Assembly: GCA_963713545.1 (NCBI GenBank)
Contig: CAVQME010000014.1
Location: 62,001 to 126,000 of the forward strand
Direction: 5' to 3'
DNA length: 64,000 nucleotides
Origin: CAVPLM01 sp963713545
GTDB lineage: Bacteria > Actinomycetota > Thermoleophilia > RBG-16-64-13
Shown here: positions 9,019 to 17,692 of the stretch, one piece after another
Layout: the number at the start of each line of letters is the position of its first letter
Position numbering within the stretch: position 1 is the first letter of the stretch
Notes under the pieces: model-generated
What the model was told of the DNA's origin: nothing
The model's input: only the letters and a program-made list of their open reading frames with translations
Databases searched by the model: none
Made by a program: the position numbers and the translations under genes

Positions 9019-9036
9019 TTCACTTCTTGAAGTGAA
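9019..9036. promoter_or_regulatory. Perfect inverted repeat, candidate operator
   Basis: TTCACTTC and GAAGTGAA are perfect 8-base arms separated by TT, sitting 97 bases ahead of the binding-protein start and in the shared divergent region. Size and symmetry suit a dimeric helix-turn-helix repressor. No regulator gene is adjacent, so the partner is unknown. Confidence 0.5.
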
Positions 9037-9040
9037 TCTG

Positions 9041-9068
9041 CCCGAAACGCGTATCCCCGAAACGCGTA
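9041..9068. repeat. Tandem direct repeat CCCGAAACGCGTA x2
   Basis: Two exact 13-base copies (9041-9053 and 9056-9068) have a 15-base period, directly next to the inverted repeat at 9019-9036. They may be iterons for a regulator or part of the promoter for one of the divergent units. Confidence 0.6.
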
Positions 9069-9393
9069 CATTATTCACAGTACCACGAGGTGAGTTCTAG
9101 GGGTAGCGTTGTCTCCGCTGCAACGTCACTCCAACTTGAGGCGACTGCAGGAAGACCACGGTCTGGGCGACCTTCTCGGAAGCTGCGGCGGGCCCTTCCT
9201 GGGGTTACTTCCCAAAGGCAGCGGCATCTGCTATGTTTGCCAGCGGTTCATCGGGAAGCCGGTGCCCTACCGGCACCTTGGTCGTTTTGGGGGGAGTTGC
9301 TTGAACTCTACACCGCCTCGGCGTGGCTCCTTCAGGGTGTCTCCCATTCCGGTCGACGAGCGGCCTCGGCCGGCCTCGTCGGGGCGGTAGGCT

Positions 9394-10131
9394 ATGGCTG
9401 CTGGAGACCCTCTCCTCACCCTCACGAAAGTTGACAAACACTTCGGCGGTCTCCACGTCCTCACCGATCTGGACTTCGAAGTGCGCGAGGAGGAGATCGT
9501 AGGCCTTATCGGCCCCAACGGCGCCGGAAAGTCGACGGTTTTCAACCTCATCACTTCGATATACCCGATAGACAGCGGCAGTATCCGGTTCAAGGATAGG
9601 GAGATCGCCGGCCTTGCTCCGTACAAGATCTGCCACCTGGGGATATCGAGGACCTATCAGCTCGTCCGGGCTTTTCTCAAGATGTCGGTCCAGGAGAACG
9701 TAATGACGGCCGCTGTCTACGGAGGCAAGCACCAGGCCCAGAGTGCTAAGCAGCGCACTCTGGAAGCCCTGGACCTTGTGGAGTTGTCCGCCAAACGGGA
9801 TGTCATGGCGGCACACTTGACTCTATCCGACCGGCGCCTGCTGGAGATCGCCATGGGGTTGGCCTCGATGCCGTATCTGATCCTGCTCGACGAGCCCATG
9901 GCCGGCCTTACGGACCCCGAGATAGAGCACCTGCTAGCTGTGATCAAAGCGACGAAAGCCGAACGGAAGTTCGCTATCCTGTGGATTGAGCACAGAGTGG
10001 ACGCGGTCCTTGACTTCTGCGAGCGCGTGGCCGTGCTCGACTACGGGGTCAAGATCGCGGACGGGTGCCCGGACGACGTGGCGTGCGACCCCAAAGTGAT
10101 TGAGGCTTACCTTGGCGAACCTGCTGCTTGA
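9394..10131 (+). CDS. livG: Branched-chain-type ABC transporter ATPase LivG
   Basis: This 245-residue ATPase has a Walker A motif GPNGAGKST, a Q-loop region (SRTYQLVRAF) and a Walker B/D-loop (LILLDEPMAGLTDPE). It energises the LivHM permease. An oddity is the ABC signature: the usual LSxGQ is replaced by LTLSD ahead of RRLLEIAMGLA. The signature helix is otherwise kept, so it may still work with LivF supplying the canonical site. It opens the livGFHM operon and its end overlaps the livF start. The start ATG follows a weak GGTAGG and a stem-loop. Divergence from the binding-protein gene is unusual for this transporter class. Confidence 0.92.
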   Translation: MAAGDPLLTLTKVDKHFGGLHVLTDLDFEVREEEIVGLIGPNGAGKSTVFNLITSIYPIDSGSIRFKDREIAGLAPYKICHLGISRTYQLVRAFLKMSVQENVMTAAVYGGKHQAQSAKQRTLEALDLVELSAKRDVMAAHLTLSDRRLLEIAMGLASMPYLILLDEPMAGLTDPEIEHLLAVIKATKAERKFAILWIEHRVDAVLDFCERVAVLDYGVKIADGCPDDVACDPKVIEAYLGEPAA

Positions 10132-10843
10132 GGTTAAGGAGCTAGAGGTTTCCTACGGGGACGTCCGGGCCCTGATGGGCGTTTCCCTCGAAGTCGAGGA
10201 AGGGTCTATCGTGGCTCTTCTCGGGTCCAACGGCGCCGGCAAGTCCACCCTCCTGAGGGCGGTCGCGGGTCTTCTTCACCCCTCTGGGGGACAGGTGCTC
10301 TTCATGGGGGAGAATCTGGAGAAGCTCAACACCAAGCACCGCGTCGACAGAGGCATCGTGCTTGTGCCTGAGGGACGTCGACTTTTCCAGGGTCTGACCG
10401 TCCTTGAGAATCTGAGACTGGGGGCGTATATCCCTAGGGCACGCGCCAGCTACGATGAGTCTTTGGAACGAGTGTTCGGGTTGTTCCCGGTACTTAGGGA
10501 GCGGGCCAACGGCAAAGCCGGCCTATTGAGCGGCGGCGAGCAACAGATGCTGGCCATCGGGCGGGCCGTCATGGCGCACCCCAGTCTCGTCTTGATCGAC
10601 GAAGCCTCTCTGGGGCTCAGCCCCATCCTTACAAGGACGATATTCGACTTGATCGTCGCGCTCAACCAGCAAGGGACCACCGTCTTGATGGTCGAGCAGA
10701 ATGTCCACATGGCTTTGAAGATCTGTAAGAAAGCCTACGTGATCAAGACCGGGCACATCGTTCTGAGCGGGACCGGGGAAGAGCTGCTTGCGAACGTCGA
10801 CGTGCGAAAGGCCTATGTGGGCGAACGGGGGAGCAAGCTGTAA
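10112..10843 (+). CDS. livF: Branched-chain-type ABC transporter ATPase LivF
   Basis: This ATPase of about 243 residues has Walker A (GSNGAGKST), a canonical signature (LLSGGEQQMLAIGRA) and Walker B (LVLIDEASLGLSP). It pairs with LivG. I chose the TTG at 10112 because GAGG lies six bases ahead; an in-frame TTG at 10100 would give four more residues. Both starts are inside livG, so translation is coupled. Its stop overlaps the livH start as TAATG. It works on the cytoplasmic face of the membrane. Confidence 0.92.
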   Translation: MANLLLEVKELEVSYGDVRALMGVSLEVEEGSIVALLGSNGAGKSTLLRAVAGLLHPSGGQVLFMGENLEKLNTKHRVDRGIVLVPEGRRLFQGLTVLENLRLGAYIPRARASYDESLERVFGLFPVLRERANGKAGLLSGGEQQMLAIGRAVMAHPSLVLIDEASLGLSPILTRTIFDLIVALNQQGTTVLMVEQNVHMALKICKKAYVIKTGHIVLSGTGEELLANVDVRKAYVGERGSKL

Positions 10844-11724
10844 TGACGGTCTTGATCCAGGTCATAATCAACGGCATTCTCCTGGGGTCCATGTACGGCA
10901 TCGCTGCCGCCGGCCTAAGCCTCATCTTTGGCACGATGAGGATCATCTTCCTTGCCCAGGGCACGATGATCGTCTTCTTCGCCTTCGTAGTCTACTGGCT
11001 CTTCGTCAAAGCCCATATCGATCCTTATCTTTGCCTGCTCATAGTGGTGCCTCTCGCCTTCTTGGTGGGCCTAGGCCTGTTCTACTCCCTGTTCCGGAAG
11101 GCAGTCGCCCTCGAGGACAGGAACGTCACGTTGCTGCTCGCGGTGGGACTGATGTATCTGGTCGACAACGCGATGCTGAAGGTTTGGTCTGCCACACCGC
11201 GTAACGTAACGATCTCGTATTCAGATGCCATGATCGTCTTAGGGGGCATCCGGGTGCCGTGGCTGCGCCTCGCCCTCCTGGGACTCGCCTTGGTGTCGGC
11301 TCTCGTCGTGTTTTTGTTTCTCAAGAGAACACGCATAGGAACCGCGGTGAGGGCAGCCTCCGAGGACATCGAGGCGACGAAGATCCAGGGGGTCAACGCC
11401 GTCTGGGTGTGCGCGATCAGCTTCGCCGTCGGGATCGGACTTGCGGGAGTGGCCGGTGTCGGGATGGCTACCGTCTTCAGCTTTGACTATCAGTTTGGGT
11501 TCACGTGGGCTATCAAAGCCCTGGTCGCGCTCGCCCTCGGCGGCATCGGCAACGTGTTCGGCGCTCTGGCAGGGGGCCTTATCCTGGGCATCATAGAGAA
11601 CCTCGCCGCCTACTATTGGGGCATCGCCTGGATCGACGTAGCCTCATATGGGCTCTTTATGCTGGTGCTGATCTTCCTGCCCCAGGGCTTGTTCGGCCGA
11701 AGGGCGCTGGTCAAGAAAGTCTGA
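10843..11724 (+). CDS. livH: Branched-chain-type ABC transporter permease LivH
   Basis: This 293-residue polytopic membrane protein begins with the typical LivH opening (QVIINGILLGSMYGIAAAGL) and has about eight hydrophobic segments. The cytoplasmic coupling region GTAVRAASEDIEATKIQGVN is the LivH/LivM signature that contacts the ATPase. With LivM it forms the channel. The start overlaps the livF stop by one base. The next gene, livM, starts 35 bases on. Confidence 0.93.
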   Translation: MTVLIQVIINGILLGSMYGIAAAGLSLIFGTMRIIFLAQGTMIVFFAFVVYWLFVKAHIDPYLCLLIVVPLAFLVGLGLFYSLFRKAVALEDRNVTLLLAVGLMYLVDNAMLKVWSATPRNVTISYSDAMIVLGGIRVPWLRLALLGLALVSALVVFLFLKRTRIGTAVRAASEDIEATKIQGVNAVWVCAISFAVGIGLAGVAGVGMATVFSFDYQFGFTWAIKALVALALGGIGNVFGALAGGLILGIIENLAAYYWGIAWIDVASYGLFMLVLIFLPQGLFGRRALVKKV

Positions 11725-11759
11725 ACTGCGGAGCGATACGGAGAATCGATGGCGCGGAC

Positions 11760-12773
11760 ATGAGATTGCTACCGGACCGGAGTAAGTTGAGCAAGCGGAA
11801 GCTCGCCTCGGCGGGCCTCGCGGTTGTGGCGGTCGTGTTCTTCGCCACCCTGCCCTTCTTCTACGACGTCAACCGTGGACAGTTCGGCATCTTCTTCTTC
11901 AACGTCTTCATCTACGCGATCATGGCACAGGGCTGGAATCTGATAGGCGGCTACACGGGCCAGATCAGTCTTTGCCAGAATACTTTCTTCGGCGTCGGGG
12001 CCTATACCATGGCGTTGTTGTGGTACAACGACGTCACCCATACCGGGTACTTCTTCGACCCGGTGCTGATGATCCTGGCCGGCATCTTGCCGGCCATCCT
12101 CGCCGTCATCATCGGTCTGCCGCTTCTGTCCCGCCTGCGGGGCGACTACTTCTCCTTCGGCACGCTAGGGTTTGGGATAATCGTCACCACTCTGTTTATC
12201 AATGGGGGGAAGTTTACGGGTGGGGCGGAGGGCAGGCTACTGGTCAAGAAGATGCCTGAAGGCGTCGTTTTCAACCTGCGCACTCACTATTGGGTATCTT
12301 TGCTGGTGGCTGTTCTTGCGACCTTGGTGGTCTATTTCTTGACTTCTTCCAGGGTCGGGCTTGCCCTGAAGGCCATCCGGGAAGACGAGGTCTCGGCGGT
12401 GTCGCACGGCATCAACGTACTCAAGTACAAGATCATCGCCTTTGCCGGGGGTGCGGCCATGGCCGGAGTGGCCGGCAGCATCTACGGCTACTATCTCCTT
12501 CAGGTGACCCCGATCAACGTCCTCACCTTCAACTGGTTGTTCCTCCCTATCCTGATGACCGTGCTCGGGGGAACGGGAACGCTCCTCGGTCCGTGGCTGG
12601 GGGCCATCGTGATCTACCTCATAAGCTGGTACGGAGGCTCGTACCTCGCGGGCTGGGACGCGGTGATCTCGGGGGTCGTGATCATATTGGTGATGCTCTT
12701 CATACCGTCCGGTATCATGGGGCTTGCCCAGAAGGCGCCCGGTCTTGGGAGGAAGGGCACGTTCGGCCGATAG
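11760..12773 (+). CDS. livM: Branched-chain-type ABC transporter permease LivM
   Basis: This permease of 337 residues has a basic N terminus (RSKLSKRKL) and about nine to ten hydrophobic segments. It shows the LivM marks GGYTGQISLCQNTFFGVGAY, RLRGDYFSFGTLGFG and the coupling loop GLALKAIREDEVSAVSHGIN. The ATG at 11760 is preferred because residues upstream in the open frame only mirror livH in another reading frame. It closes the transporter operon. A 163-base gap separates it from the dehydrogenase operon. Confidence 0.92.
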   Translation: MRLLPDRSKLSKRKLASAGLAVVAVVFFATLPFFYDVNRGQFGIFFFNVFIYAIMAQGWNLIGGYTGQISLCQNTFFGVGAYTMALLWYNDVTHTGYFFDPVLMILAGILPAILAVIIGLPLLSRLRGDYFSFGTLGFGIIVTTLFINGGKFTGGAEGRLLVKKMPEGVVFNLRTHYWVSLLVAVLATLVVYFLTSSRVGLALKAIREDEVSAVSHGINVLKYKIIAFAGGAAMAGVAGSIYGYYLLQVTPINVLTFNWLFLPILMTVLGGTGTLLGPWLGAIVIYLISWYGGSYLAGWDAVISGVVIILVMLFIPSGIMGLAQKAPGLGRKGTFGR

Positions 12774-12936
12774 CGGAACGGTCAGCACTGTCGCCGGCAG
12801 GTTCCAGCAGTCGGTGTGTCCTCTCGAGCGCGGCGTTTACCCACCGCGACGGATCCTTCGGCGGGAGCGCCCCTCTCTTGTGCGCCCCGTTCGGCGGGCG
12901 GCGGTCCGCGAGAAACGATCGGCGAGGTCTTCCATC

Positions 12937-13947
12937 ATGAGAGCAGCTGTTCAAAAAGCGATAGGCGTCGTGGAGGTCGAAGACGTCCCCGAGCCGGTCA
13001 CCAGGCCCGATCAGATCAAGGTCAAGATCGCCTTCGCCGGCATCTGCGGCACCGACATGGAGATCCTGGAGGGGCAGTTCGGACTGGTAAAAGTCCCGAA
13101 GTTTCCCAAGATCGAGGGCCACGAGGCCTCGGGGACCATCGTCGAAGTGGGCTCCGCGACCAAGCTCGGCTACAAAGTGGGGCAGCGGGTGGCGATGGTG
13201 CCGGTGGCGCCTTGCGGCGCGTGCTACTTCTGCCGGAGCGGGATGGAGGCCTACTGCGCGCACGGCACCGAGTACTCGGGGGCCTTCGCCGAGTACGGCT
13301 ACTACGCCGAGGGCCAGGTCTTTCCCATTGCTGACGACGTGAGCTTCGAGGTCGGTACCATGCTCGAGCCTCTCTCCATCGCGATGCGGGCGAACCACCT
13401 GGGCCAGGTGGGTCCGGGCAAGTCGGTGGCCATCCTGGGGGCCGGCCCCATCGGGATGCTCAACCTCATTGTGGCCGTCCACAGCGGGGCCGCGCTCACC
13501 ATGGTGAGCGAGCCCTTCGACTACAAGCGGGACTTCGCCCGGCGGCTGGGCGCTACAGCGACCGTGGACCCCAAAAACGAGGACATCCTCGAAGTGACCG
13601 ACAGACTGACGAACGGCTTGGGCTTCGACGCGGTCATCGACTGCACGGGCAAGCTCGCCGGGGCCGAGCAGGCGGTCAATCTGGCGGGGCCAAGCGCGCA
13701 CGTGGTCTGGGCTGCGGTCTATCCCGTGGGGGGGACGGTCGCGGTCGAGCCGTGGGCGGTGTTCGAAAAAGACCTCAGCATCCACGGTGTCTTCCAGTCG
13801 CCGTACTTCCTGTGGAAGGCCAACAAGATGCTGTCGGTGCTCGACCTGAGTCCGTTGGTGTCGCACGTCTATGCGCTCGACGACATAAACCAGGCCTTCG
13901 CGGATCAGCGCGCGGGCAAAGTGATGAAGGCGCTGGTCAGGCCCTGA
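12937..13947 (+). CDS. Zinc-dependent medium-chain dehydrogenase (first copy)
   Basis: This 336-residue MDR enzyme of the sorbitol/threonine-dehydrogenase type oxidises a secondary alcohol with NAD(P). Catalytic-zinc residues lie in GICGTD and GHEASG. The structural-zinc lobe shows four cysteines (PCGACYFCRSG then YCAHG). The Rossmann motif is GAGPIGML. The start ATG follows GGCGAGG; an upstream in-frame extension lacks family similarity. The gene two places downstream is a clear paralogue with the same opening (EDVPEP, KVKIA, ICG), so the operon probably handles two similar alcohol oxidations or one enzyme pair. The substrate may be a polyol or cyclic hydroxyketone. Cytoplasmic. Confidence 0.9.
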   Translation: MRAAVQKAIGVVEVEDVPEPVTRPDQIKVKIAFAGICGTDMEILEGQFGLVKVPKFPKIEGHEASGTIVEVGSATKLGYKVGQRVAMVPVAPCGACYFCRSGMEAYCAHGTEYSGAFAEYGYYAEGQVFPIADDVSFEVGTMLEPLSIAMRANHLGQVGPGKSVAILGAGPIGMLNLIVAVHSGAALTMVSEPFDYKRDFARRLGATATVDPKNEDILEVTDRLTNGLGFDAVIDCTGKLAGAEQAVNLAGPSAHVVWAAVYPVGGTVAVEPWAVFEKDLSIHGVFQSPYFLWKANKMLSVLDLSPLVSHVYALDDINQAFADQRAGKVMKALVRP

Positions 13948-13990
13948 GCGGGCCTCGACCAGCGCACACCGCTAGAGAGGAGGGTCTTCA

Positions 13991-14452
13991 GTGACCGCAC
14001 AAGAACCGACGTACCACGGCACCCGGCTCCACCACGTGGGCGTGGTGGTAAGGGACATCGACAAAGCGATCGCCCACTTGGAAGCTCTTGGTTTCGGCCC
14101 CTTCAAGTTCGACGACGAGAACAAGGTGTTCGCCATCACGTTCACGGGCGAATTGCACGGCAAGCCGGCCGAGTGGACCACCAAGATCAGCAACGCGCTC
14201 ATGGGCGACGTGGAGCTGGAGCTTCTCGAGCCGTACGAGGGCGACCAGGCCCTCAAGGAGACGCTGGACGCCCAGGGAGAAGGCCTCCACCACATCGGCT
14301 GGCTGACCACCGACCTCCGAGGCGATATGGAGCGGGCAAAGGCCAGGGGAGCCAAGGTGTGGACGAGCTCCATCGTCCCCGGGCAGCCCGGCTTCTGCTA
14401 CTTCGAGGGCAGCGAGATAGGCAACCTCGCCATCGAACTAAGGGAGCCGTAA
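13991..14452 (+). CDS. VOC/glyoxalase-fold protein (methylmalonyl-CoA epimerase-like)
   Basis: This 153-residue vicinal-oxygen-chelate protein has two beta-alpha-beta-beta-beta modules. The first metal histidine lies in LHHVGVVVRD, the second-module histidine in HHIGWLTTD, and the C-terminal glutamate in LAIELREP, the usual His/His/Glu metal set. Family reactions include epimerisation, dioxygenation and isomerisation of small acids or sugars. The GTG start is fixed by GAGAGGAGGG five to ten bases ahead. It sits between two zinc dehydrogenases with only three bases to the second, so it belongs to their pathway, plausibly epimerising or isomerising a keto intermediate. Confidence 0.85.
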   Translation: MTAQEPTYHGTRLHHVGVVVRDIDKAIAHLEALGFGPFKFDDENKVFAITFTGELHGKPAEWTTKISNALMGDVELELLEPYEGDQALKETLDAQGEGLHHIGWLTTDLRGDMERAKARGAKVWTSSIVPGQPGFCYFEGSEIGNLAIELREP

Positions 14453-14455
14453 GCC

Positions 14456-15475
14456 ATGAAAGCTGCACTGACGTATGGACCCTTCGACACGAGGGTGGAA
14501 GACGTCCCCGAACCGATCCCCGGCTCGGGCGAGGTCAAGGTCAAGATCGCCTACTGCGGCATCTGTGGGAGCGACCCGGAGATCTACGAAGGTACCTTCG
14601 GCCTGCTCAAGGAGCCCTGGTGGCCCAAAGCTCCTTTCCCGACGGGGCACGAGGCCTCCGGCGTGATCGCCGAGCTCGGCCCCGGTCTGCTGGGCGACTG
14701 GAAGGTCGGTCAGCGGGTTGCCATGAACTTCCGCGACTACTGCGGCCGCTGCTATTACTGCCGGAACAAGATGGAGCAGTTCTGCGAGTACGTGAAGTCG
14801 TACGAGGCCGGCTTCGCCGAGTACGCGCTGTATTCCGAGAGCTGTCTCTACCCCCTGCCCGACGACGTCAGCCTGGAGCGGGGCGCCATGCTGGAACCGG
14901 TGACCATCGCCACCCACGCGGTGGACCTGGGCAACATCGCGCCCGGCAAAACGGTGGCCATCTCGGGTGCGGGGACGATCGGCCTGCTGGTGCAGCAGAT
15001 CGCCATGCGTGCCGGGGCTGCCAGGGTCTTCGTCTCCGACCCCATGCCCGAGAAACGGGAGATGGCGAAGAGATTCGGGGCCGACTGGACGATCGATCCT
15101 CTCACCGACGACATGGTCGCCGTCGGCCGGGGGCTCATGGAGGGCCGAGGCTTCGACACCGTCTTCGAATGCAGCGGCCACCTGTCCGCTGTGCCCCAGA
15201 CCATCAATCTGGCCGACAAGTACGGCACCATCGTCTGGGCGGGGGCGTATCACGAAGACGCCACCTTCCCGCTCAACCCCTACTACATGTTCGCCAACGA
15301 GCTCACCATCCGCTCCACCATATTGGCCCCGTACGTGTTCCCCCGCGCGCTCAAGCTCCTCTCCAAGCTGGACCTCGAGCCCATGATCACCCAGATCGTC
15401 CCGCTGGAGGACATAGCTAAGGCGCTCGCCGCGCGGAAGACCAGCACCGACATCAAGATCCTCGTGAAGCCATGA
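14456..15475 (+). CDS. Zinc-dependent medium-chain dehydrogenase (second copy)
   Basis: This 339-residue MDR protein is a paralogue of the gene at 12937. It has GICGSD and GHEASG at the catalytic zinc and structural-zinc cysteines in YCGRCYYCRNK and FCEY. The nucleotide-binding motif is GAGTIGLL. It follows the VOC gene after three bases and precedes the zinc-ribbon gene by 46 bases. It likely uses NAD(P) to oxidise or reduce a polyol-type or cyclic alcohol. The presence of two diverged copies in one operon argues for two distinct substrates or stereochemistries. Confidence 0.9.
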   Translation: MKAALTYGPFDTRVEDVPEPIPGSGEVKVKIAYCGICGSDPEIYEGTFGLLKEPWWPKAPFPTGHEASGVIAELGPGLLGDWKVGQRVAMNFRDYCGRCYYCRNKMEQFCEYVKSYEAGFAEYALYSESCLYPLPDDVSLERGAMLEPVTIATHAVDLGNIAPGKTVAISGAGTIGLLVQQIAMRAGAARVFVSDPMPEKREMAKRFGADWTIDPLTDDMVAVGRGLMEGRGFDTVFECSGHLSAVPQTINLADKYGTIVWAGAYHEDATFPLNPYYMFANELTIRSTILAPYVFPRALKLLSKLDLEPMITQIVPLEDIAKALAARKTSTDIKILVKP

Positions 15476-15521
15476 GTAAGGGACGTAAGCAGGAGAACCG
15501 AGCCACAAGGGAGGTGGCTGA

Positions 15522-15725
15522 ATGAGTGAGACGATCAACTGCGGCAAGTGCGGCATGCTGCTCTACTTCGGGGAGGAGATCAAGCGCCGTCTCTACATGA
15601 GGGCCATCCCCGATGAGGCAGCGGTACTGGCCGCCTACAGCAACGCGTGTCCGCGCTGCGGCAACCCGCTCTCGGTGGACTCCGTGAAGGTCCAGATCAA
15701 AAGGCGGAAGACCCATGGCTCATAA
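15522..15725 (+). CDS. Small zinc-ribbon protein, unknown role
   Basis: This 67-residue protein has two knuckles, CGKC near residue 8 and CPRCG near residue 43, the pattern of a single zinc ribbon, and a basic C terminus (IKRRKTHGS). GGGAGGTGG precedes the ATG at ideal spacing, and its end overlaps the start of the transketolase gene by 11 bases, so it is translated with it. It could be a metal or folding accessory, or a small subunit of the transketolase or dehydrogenases. I do not recognise a named family. The position in the middle of a catabolic operon is notable. Confidence 0.8.
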   Translation: MSETINCGKCGMLLYFGEEIKRRLYMRAIPDEAAVLAAYSNACPRCGNPLSVDSVKVQIKRRKTHGS

Positions 15726-16617
15726 CGACGCGCTCATTCTGGAGCTGGAGGCCAGGACGAAGAAGATGACCGACCACTGCCTGACCCAGTTCTGCACCTT
15801 CAGCCAGGGTCACGTGGGCGGGACCATGTCGGTCATGGAGATCATCACCGCTCTCTATTTCCACCACATCAAGTTCGATCCCAAGGATCCCGACTGGCCC
15901 GAGCGCGATCGGGTGATCATGTCCAAGGCTCACTGCTGCGAGGCCATCTACGCGGCTCTGGTCGAGCTGGGCATGTATCCGGAGGAGACGCTTGGCACGT
16001 ACTACTGCTACGGATCGCCCTTCCAGGGACACGCCGACCGCTGGTGCACTCCAGGGATCGACTTCTCGGGTGGCTCGCTGGGCCAGGGCCTCTCCTTCGC
16101 GGCTGGCCTCGCCCTCGCCGAGAAGCTCAAGATGAAGTTCAATCCGCCATCGCGCGAGGACACGTTCCTGCCTCGCTACATCGTCCGCTACAACCCGCGC
16201 TTCCGCACCTACTGCATCATGGGGGACGGCGAGATGCACGAGGGGCAGATCTGGGAAGCGGCCATGTTCGCCACCAAGTTCAAGCTCGACAACCTGATCG
16301 GCATCGTCGACTACAACAAGTGGTCGCTCGACGGCCCCACCAACGACATCATGCCCATCGAGCCGCTGGTGGAGAAGTGGAAGGCCTTCGGCTGGACGGT
16401 ATACGAGATCGACGGGCACGACCTGCGTCAGATCCTCGATGCACTCGACCTGGTGGCCAAGCAGTATGGCGATAACAAGCCTAAGGTCATCATCGCCCAC
16501 ACCGTCAAGGGGAGGGGGGTCTCTAACTGGGAGGAGCTCCACATGCACCTGGGCCGAGGCGAAGAGATGATGAAGGGTGTCCGGGAAGGGAGAGCCAAAT
16601 ATGGCGACATGGAATAA
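15715..16617 (+). CDS. Transketolase-like, N-terminal (TPP-binding) subunit
   Basis: This 300-residue protein corresponds to the N-terminal half of transketolase. It carries the thiamine diphosphate motif starting GDGEMHEGQIWEAAMFA and ending in VDYNKWSLDGPT, plus SLGQGLSFAAG. The partner half follows with a 17-base overlap. Split transketolases of this size occur in specialised catabolic operons as well as in central metabolism. Here the association with two zinc dehydrogenases and a VOC protein suggests C2 transfer from a catabolic ketose or ring-derived ketol rather than the housekeeping pentose cycle. Cytoplasmic heterotetramer expected. Confidence 0.9.
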   Translation: MAHNDALILELEARTKKMTDHCLTQFCTFSQGHVGGTMSVMEIITALYFHHIKFDPKDPDWPERDRVIMSKAHCCEAIYAALVELGMYPEETLGTYYCYGSPFQGHADRWCTPGIDFSGGSLGQGLSFAAGLALAEKLKMKFNPPSREDTFLPRYIVRYNPRFRTYCIMGDGEMHEGQIWEAAMFATKFKLDNLIGIVDYNKWSLDGPTNDIMPIEPLVEKWKAFGWTVYEIDGHDLRQILDALDLVAKQYGDNKPKVIIAHTVKGRGVSNWEELHMHLGRGEEMMKGVREGRAKYGDME

Positions 16618-17590
16618 GTATGTCGAGATCGGCGAACCCGCCATGACGGGCAAGGGCATCGGCAAAGCCATCAAGGCCGCGTTCCAGAAGGATCCCCGCG
16701 CCCTCGCCATCCTGGAGGACATGCAGTTCCCCGAGATCGAGTGGTTCACCGACAACATGTTCGATCGCATGATCGAGTGCGGCATCGCCGAGCAGAACGG
16801 CGCCTGCGTGGCGGCCGCTTTGGCCTCCGAAGGCTTCGTCCCGGTGATCAACAACTTCCTGTTCGCCAGCATGAGCCGGGCCTACAACCAGATCCGCCAG
16901 AGCATCCTGGTGGACCGGTTCAACGTGAAGTTCATCTCGAGAGAGGGAGTGTGGGGTGAGGTAGGCGTCTCTCACGCCACCATCGAGGGTATCGGCAGCC
17001 TACGGGTGCTTCCGAACCTGGTCATCATGAACCCGGCGGATGCGGTGGAAGCCGAGAAGGCCACCGAGGCCATGATGCAGTACATCGGGCCGGCTATGAT
17101 CAAGCAGGAAATGAGCCCGAACCCCTTCACGATCTTCACGGACGACTACCCCTTCGATATCGGCAAGGCCTACTCGCTCAGGGACGGTAAGGACGCCACC
17201 ATCGTGGCCACCGGCTATATGGTGACCGAGGCCATCAAGGCGGTGGACCTACTGGAGAAAGATGGGCTCGATGTGGGCGTGCTCAACGTCTGTACCATCA
17301 AGCCGATCGACGTAGAGGCGATCGTCGCCGCGGCCGCCCGCACCGGGGCGATCGTCACCGCCGAGAACTCGAGCGACATCAACGGCTTGGGCGACGCCGT
17401 GGCCTGCGTCCTTTCGGAGAACCTGCCCACACCGCTCGTCAAGGTGGGGGTGGAAGACGAGTTCGGACAGTCCGGGCTCATCACTCCCGAGAAGGACGAG
17501 TTGATGGAGCACTTCGCGCTGGGCGCCGAAGACCTGGCGGTCTCGGTGAAAGAGTGCATCGAGAAGAAGGAGAGGCTGCGCTCGCGCTAG
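16601..17590 (+). CDS. Transketolase-like, C-terminal subunit
   Basis: This 329-residue protein matches the pyrimidine-binding and C-terminal domains of transketolase (CGIAEQNG with the catalytic glutamate; a conserved histidine in GVSHATIEGIGSLR; a late ENSSDINGLGDAV segment). I place the start at the ATG 16601 because GGGAAGGGAG lies ahead of it. An upstream GTG at 16577 would put eight extra residues through that site. It overlaps the N-terminal subunit gene. Together they form one enzyme. An SDR gene follows after 102 bases. Confidence 0.9.
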   Translation: MATWNKYVEIGEPAMTGKGIGKAIKAAFQKDPRALAILEDMQFPEIEWFTDNMFDRMIECGIAEQNGACVAAALASEGFVPVINNFLFASMSRAYNQIRQSILVDRFNVKFISREGVWGEVGVSHATIEGIGSLRVLPNLVIMNPADAVEAEKATEAMMQYIGPAMIKQEMSPNPFTIFTDDYPFDIGKAYSLRDGKDATIVATGYMVTEAIKAVDLLEKDGLDVGVLNVCTIKPIDVEAIVAAAARTGAIVTAENSSDINGLGDAVACVLSENLPTPLVKVGVEDEFGQSGLITPEKDELMEHFALGAEDLAVSVKECIEKKERLRSR

Positions 17591-17692
17591 TCAGAGCCGT
17601 CTCTCTCGTGTTTGGCGACGGGGCCGGAGCATTCCAGACTTGCTGGGCTGCCCGGCCCCGGCTTACGTGGGCTCGAACCATAGGAGGTTGAC

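Larger units (their letters stand above)
8923..9393. other. Divergent intergenic control region of the ABC transporter
   Basis: No convincing gene is present in these 471 bases between the binding protein and livG. The region holds a perfect inverted repeat, a tandem repeat, a small stem-loop GGTGCC/GGCACC near 9262-9278 and a larger stem-loop (CGACGAG/CTCGTCG, 9354-9381) immediately ahead of the livG start. It is the likely site of shared regulation for both arms of the transporter. Confidence 0.6.

Noticed and set aside
7891..9030. A 379-codon plus-strand frame opposite the binding protein
   Set aside because: Antisense of a clear lipoprotein-type binding protein.
9090..9434. Short plus-strand frames between the divergent transporter genes
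   Set aside because: No ribosome site or similarity, and the sequence is better explained as a control region.
12715..15556. Long minus-strand frames opposite the zinc dehydrogenases
   Set aside because: They mirror well-supported genes and lack motifs or ribosome sites.
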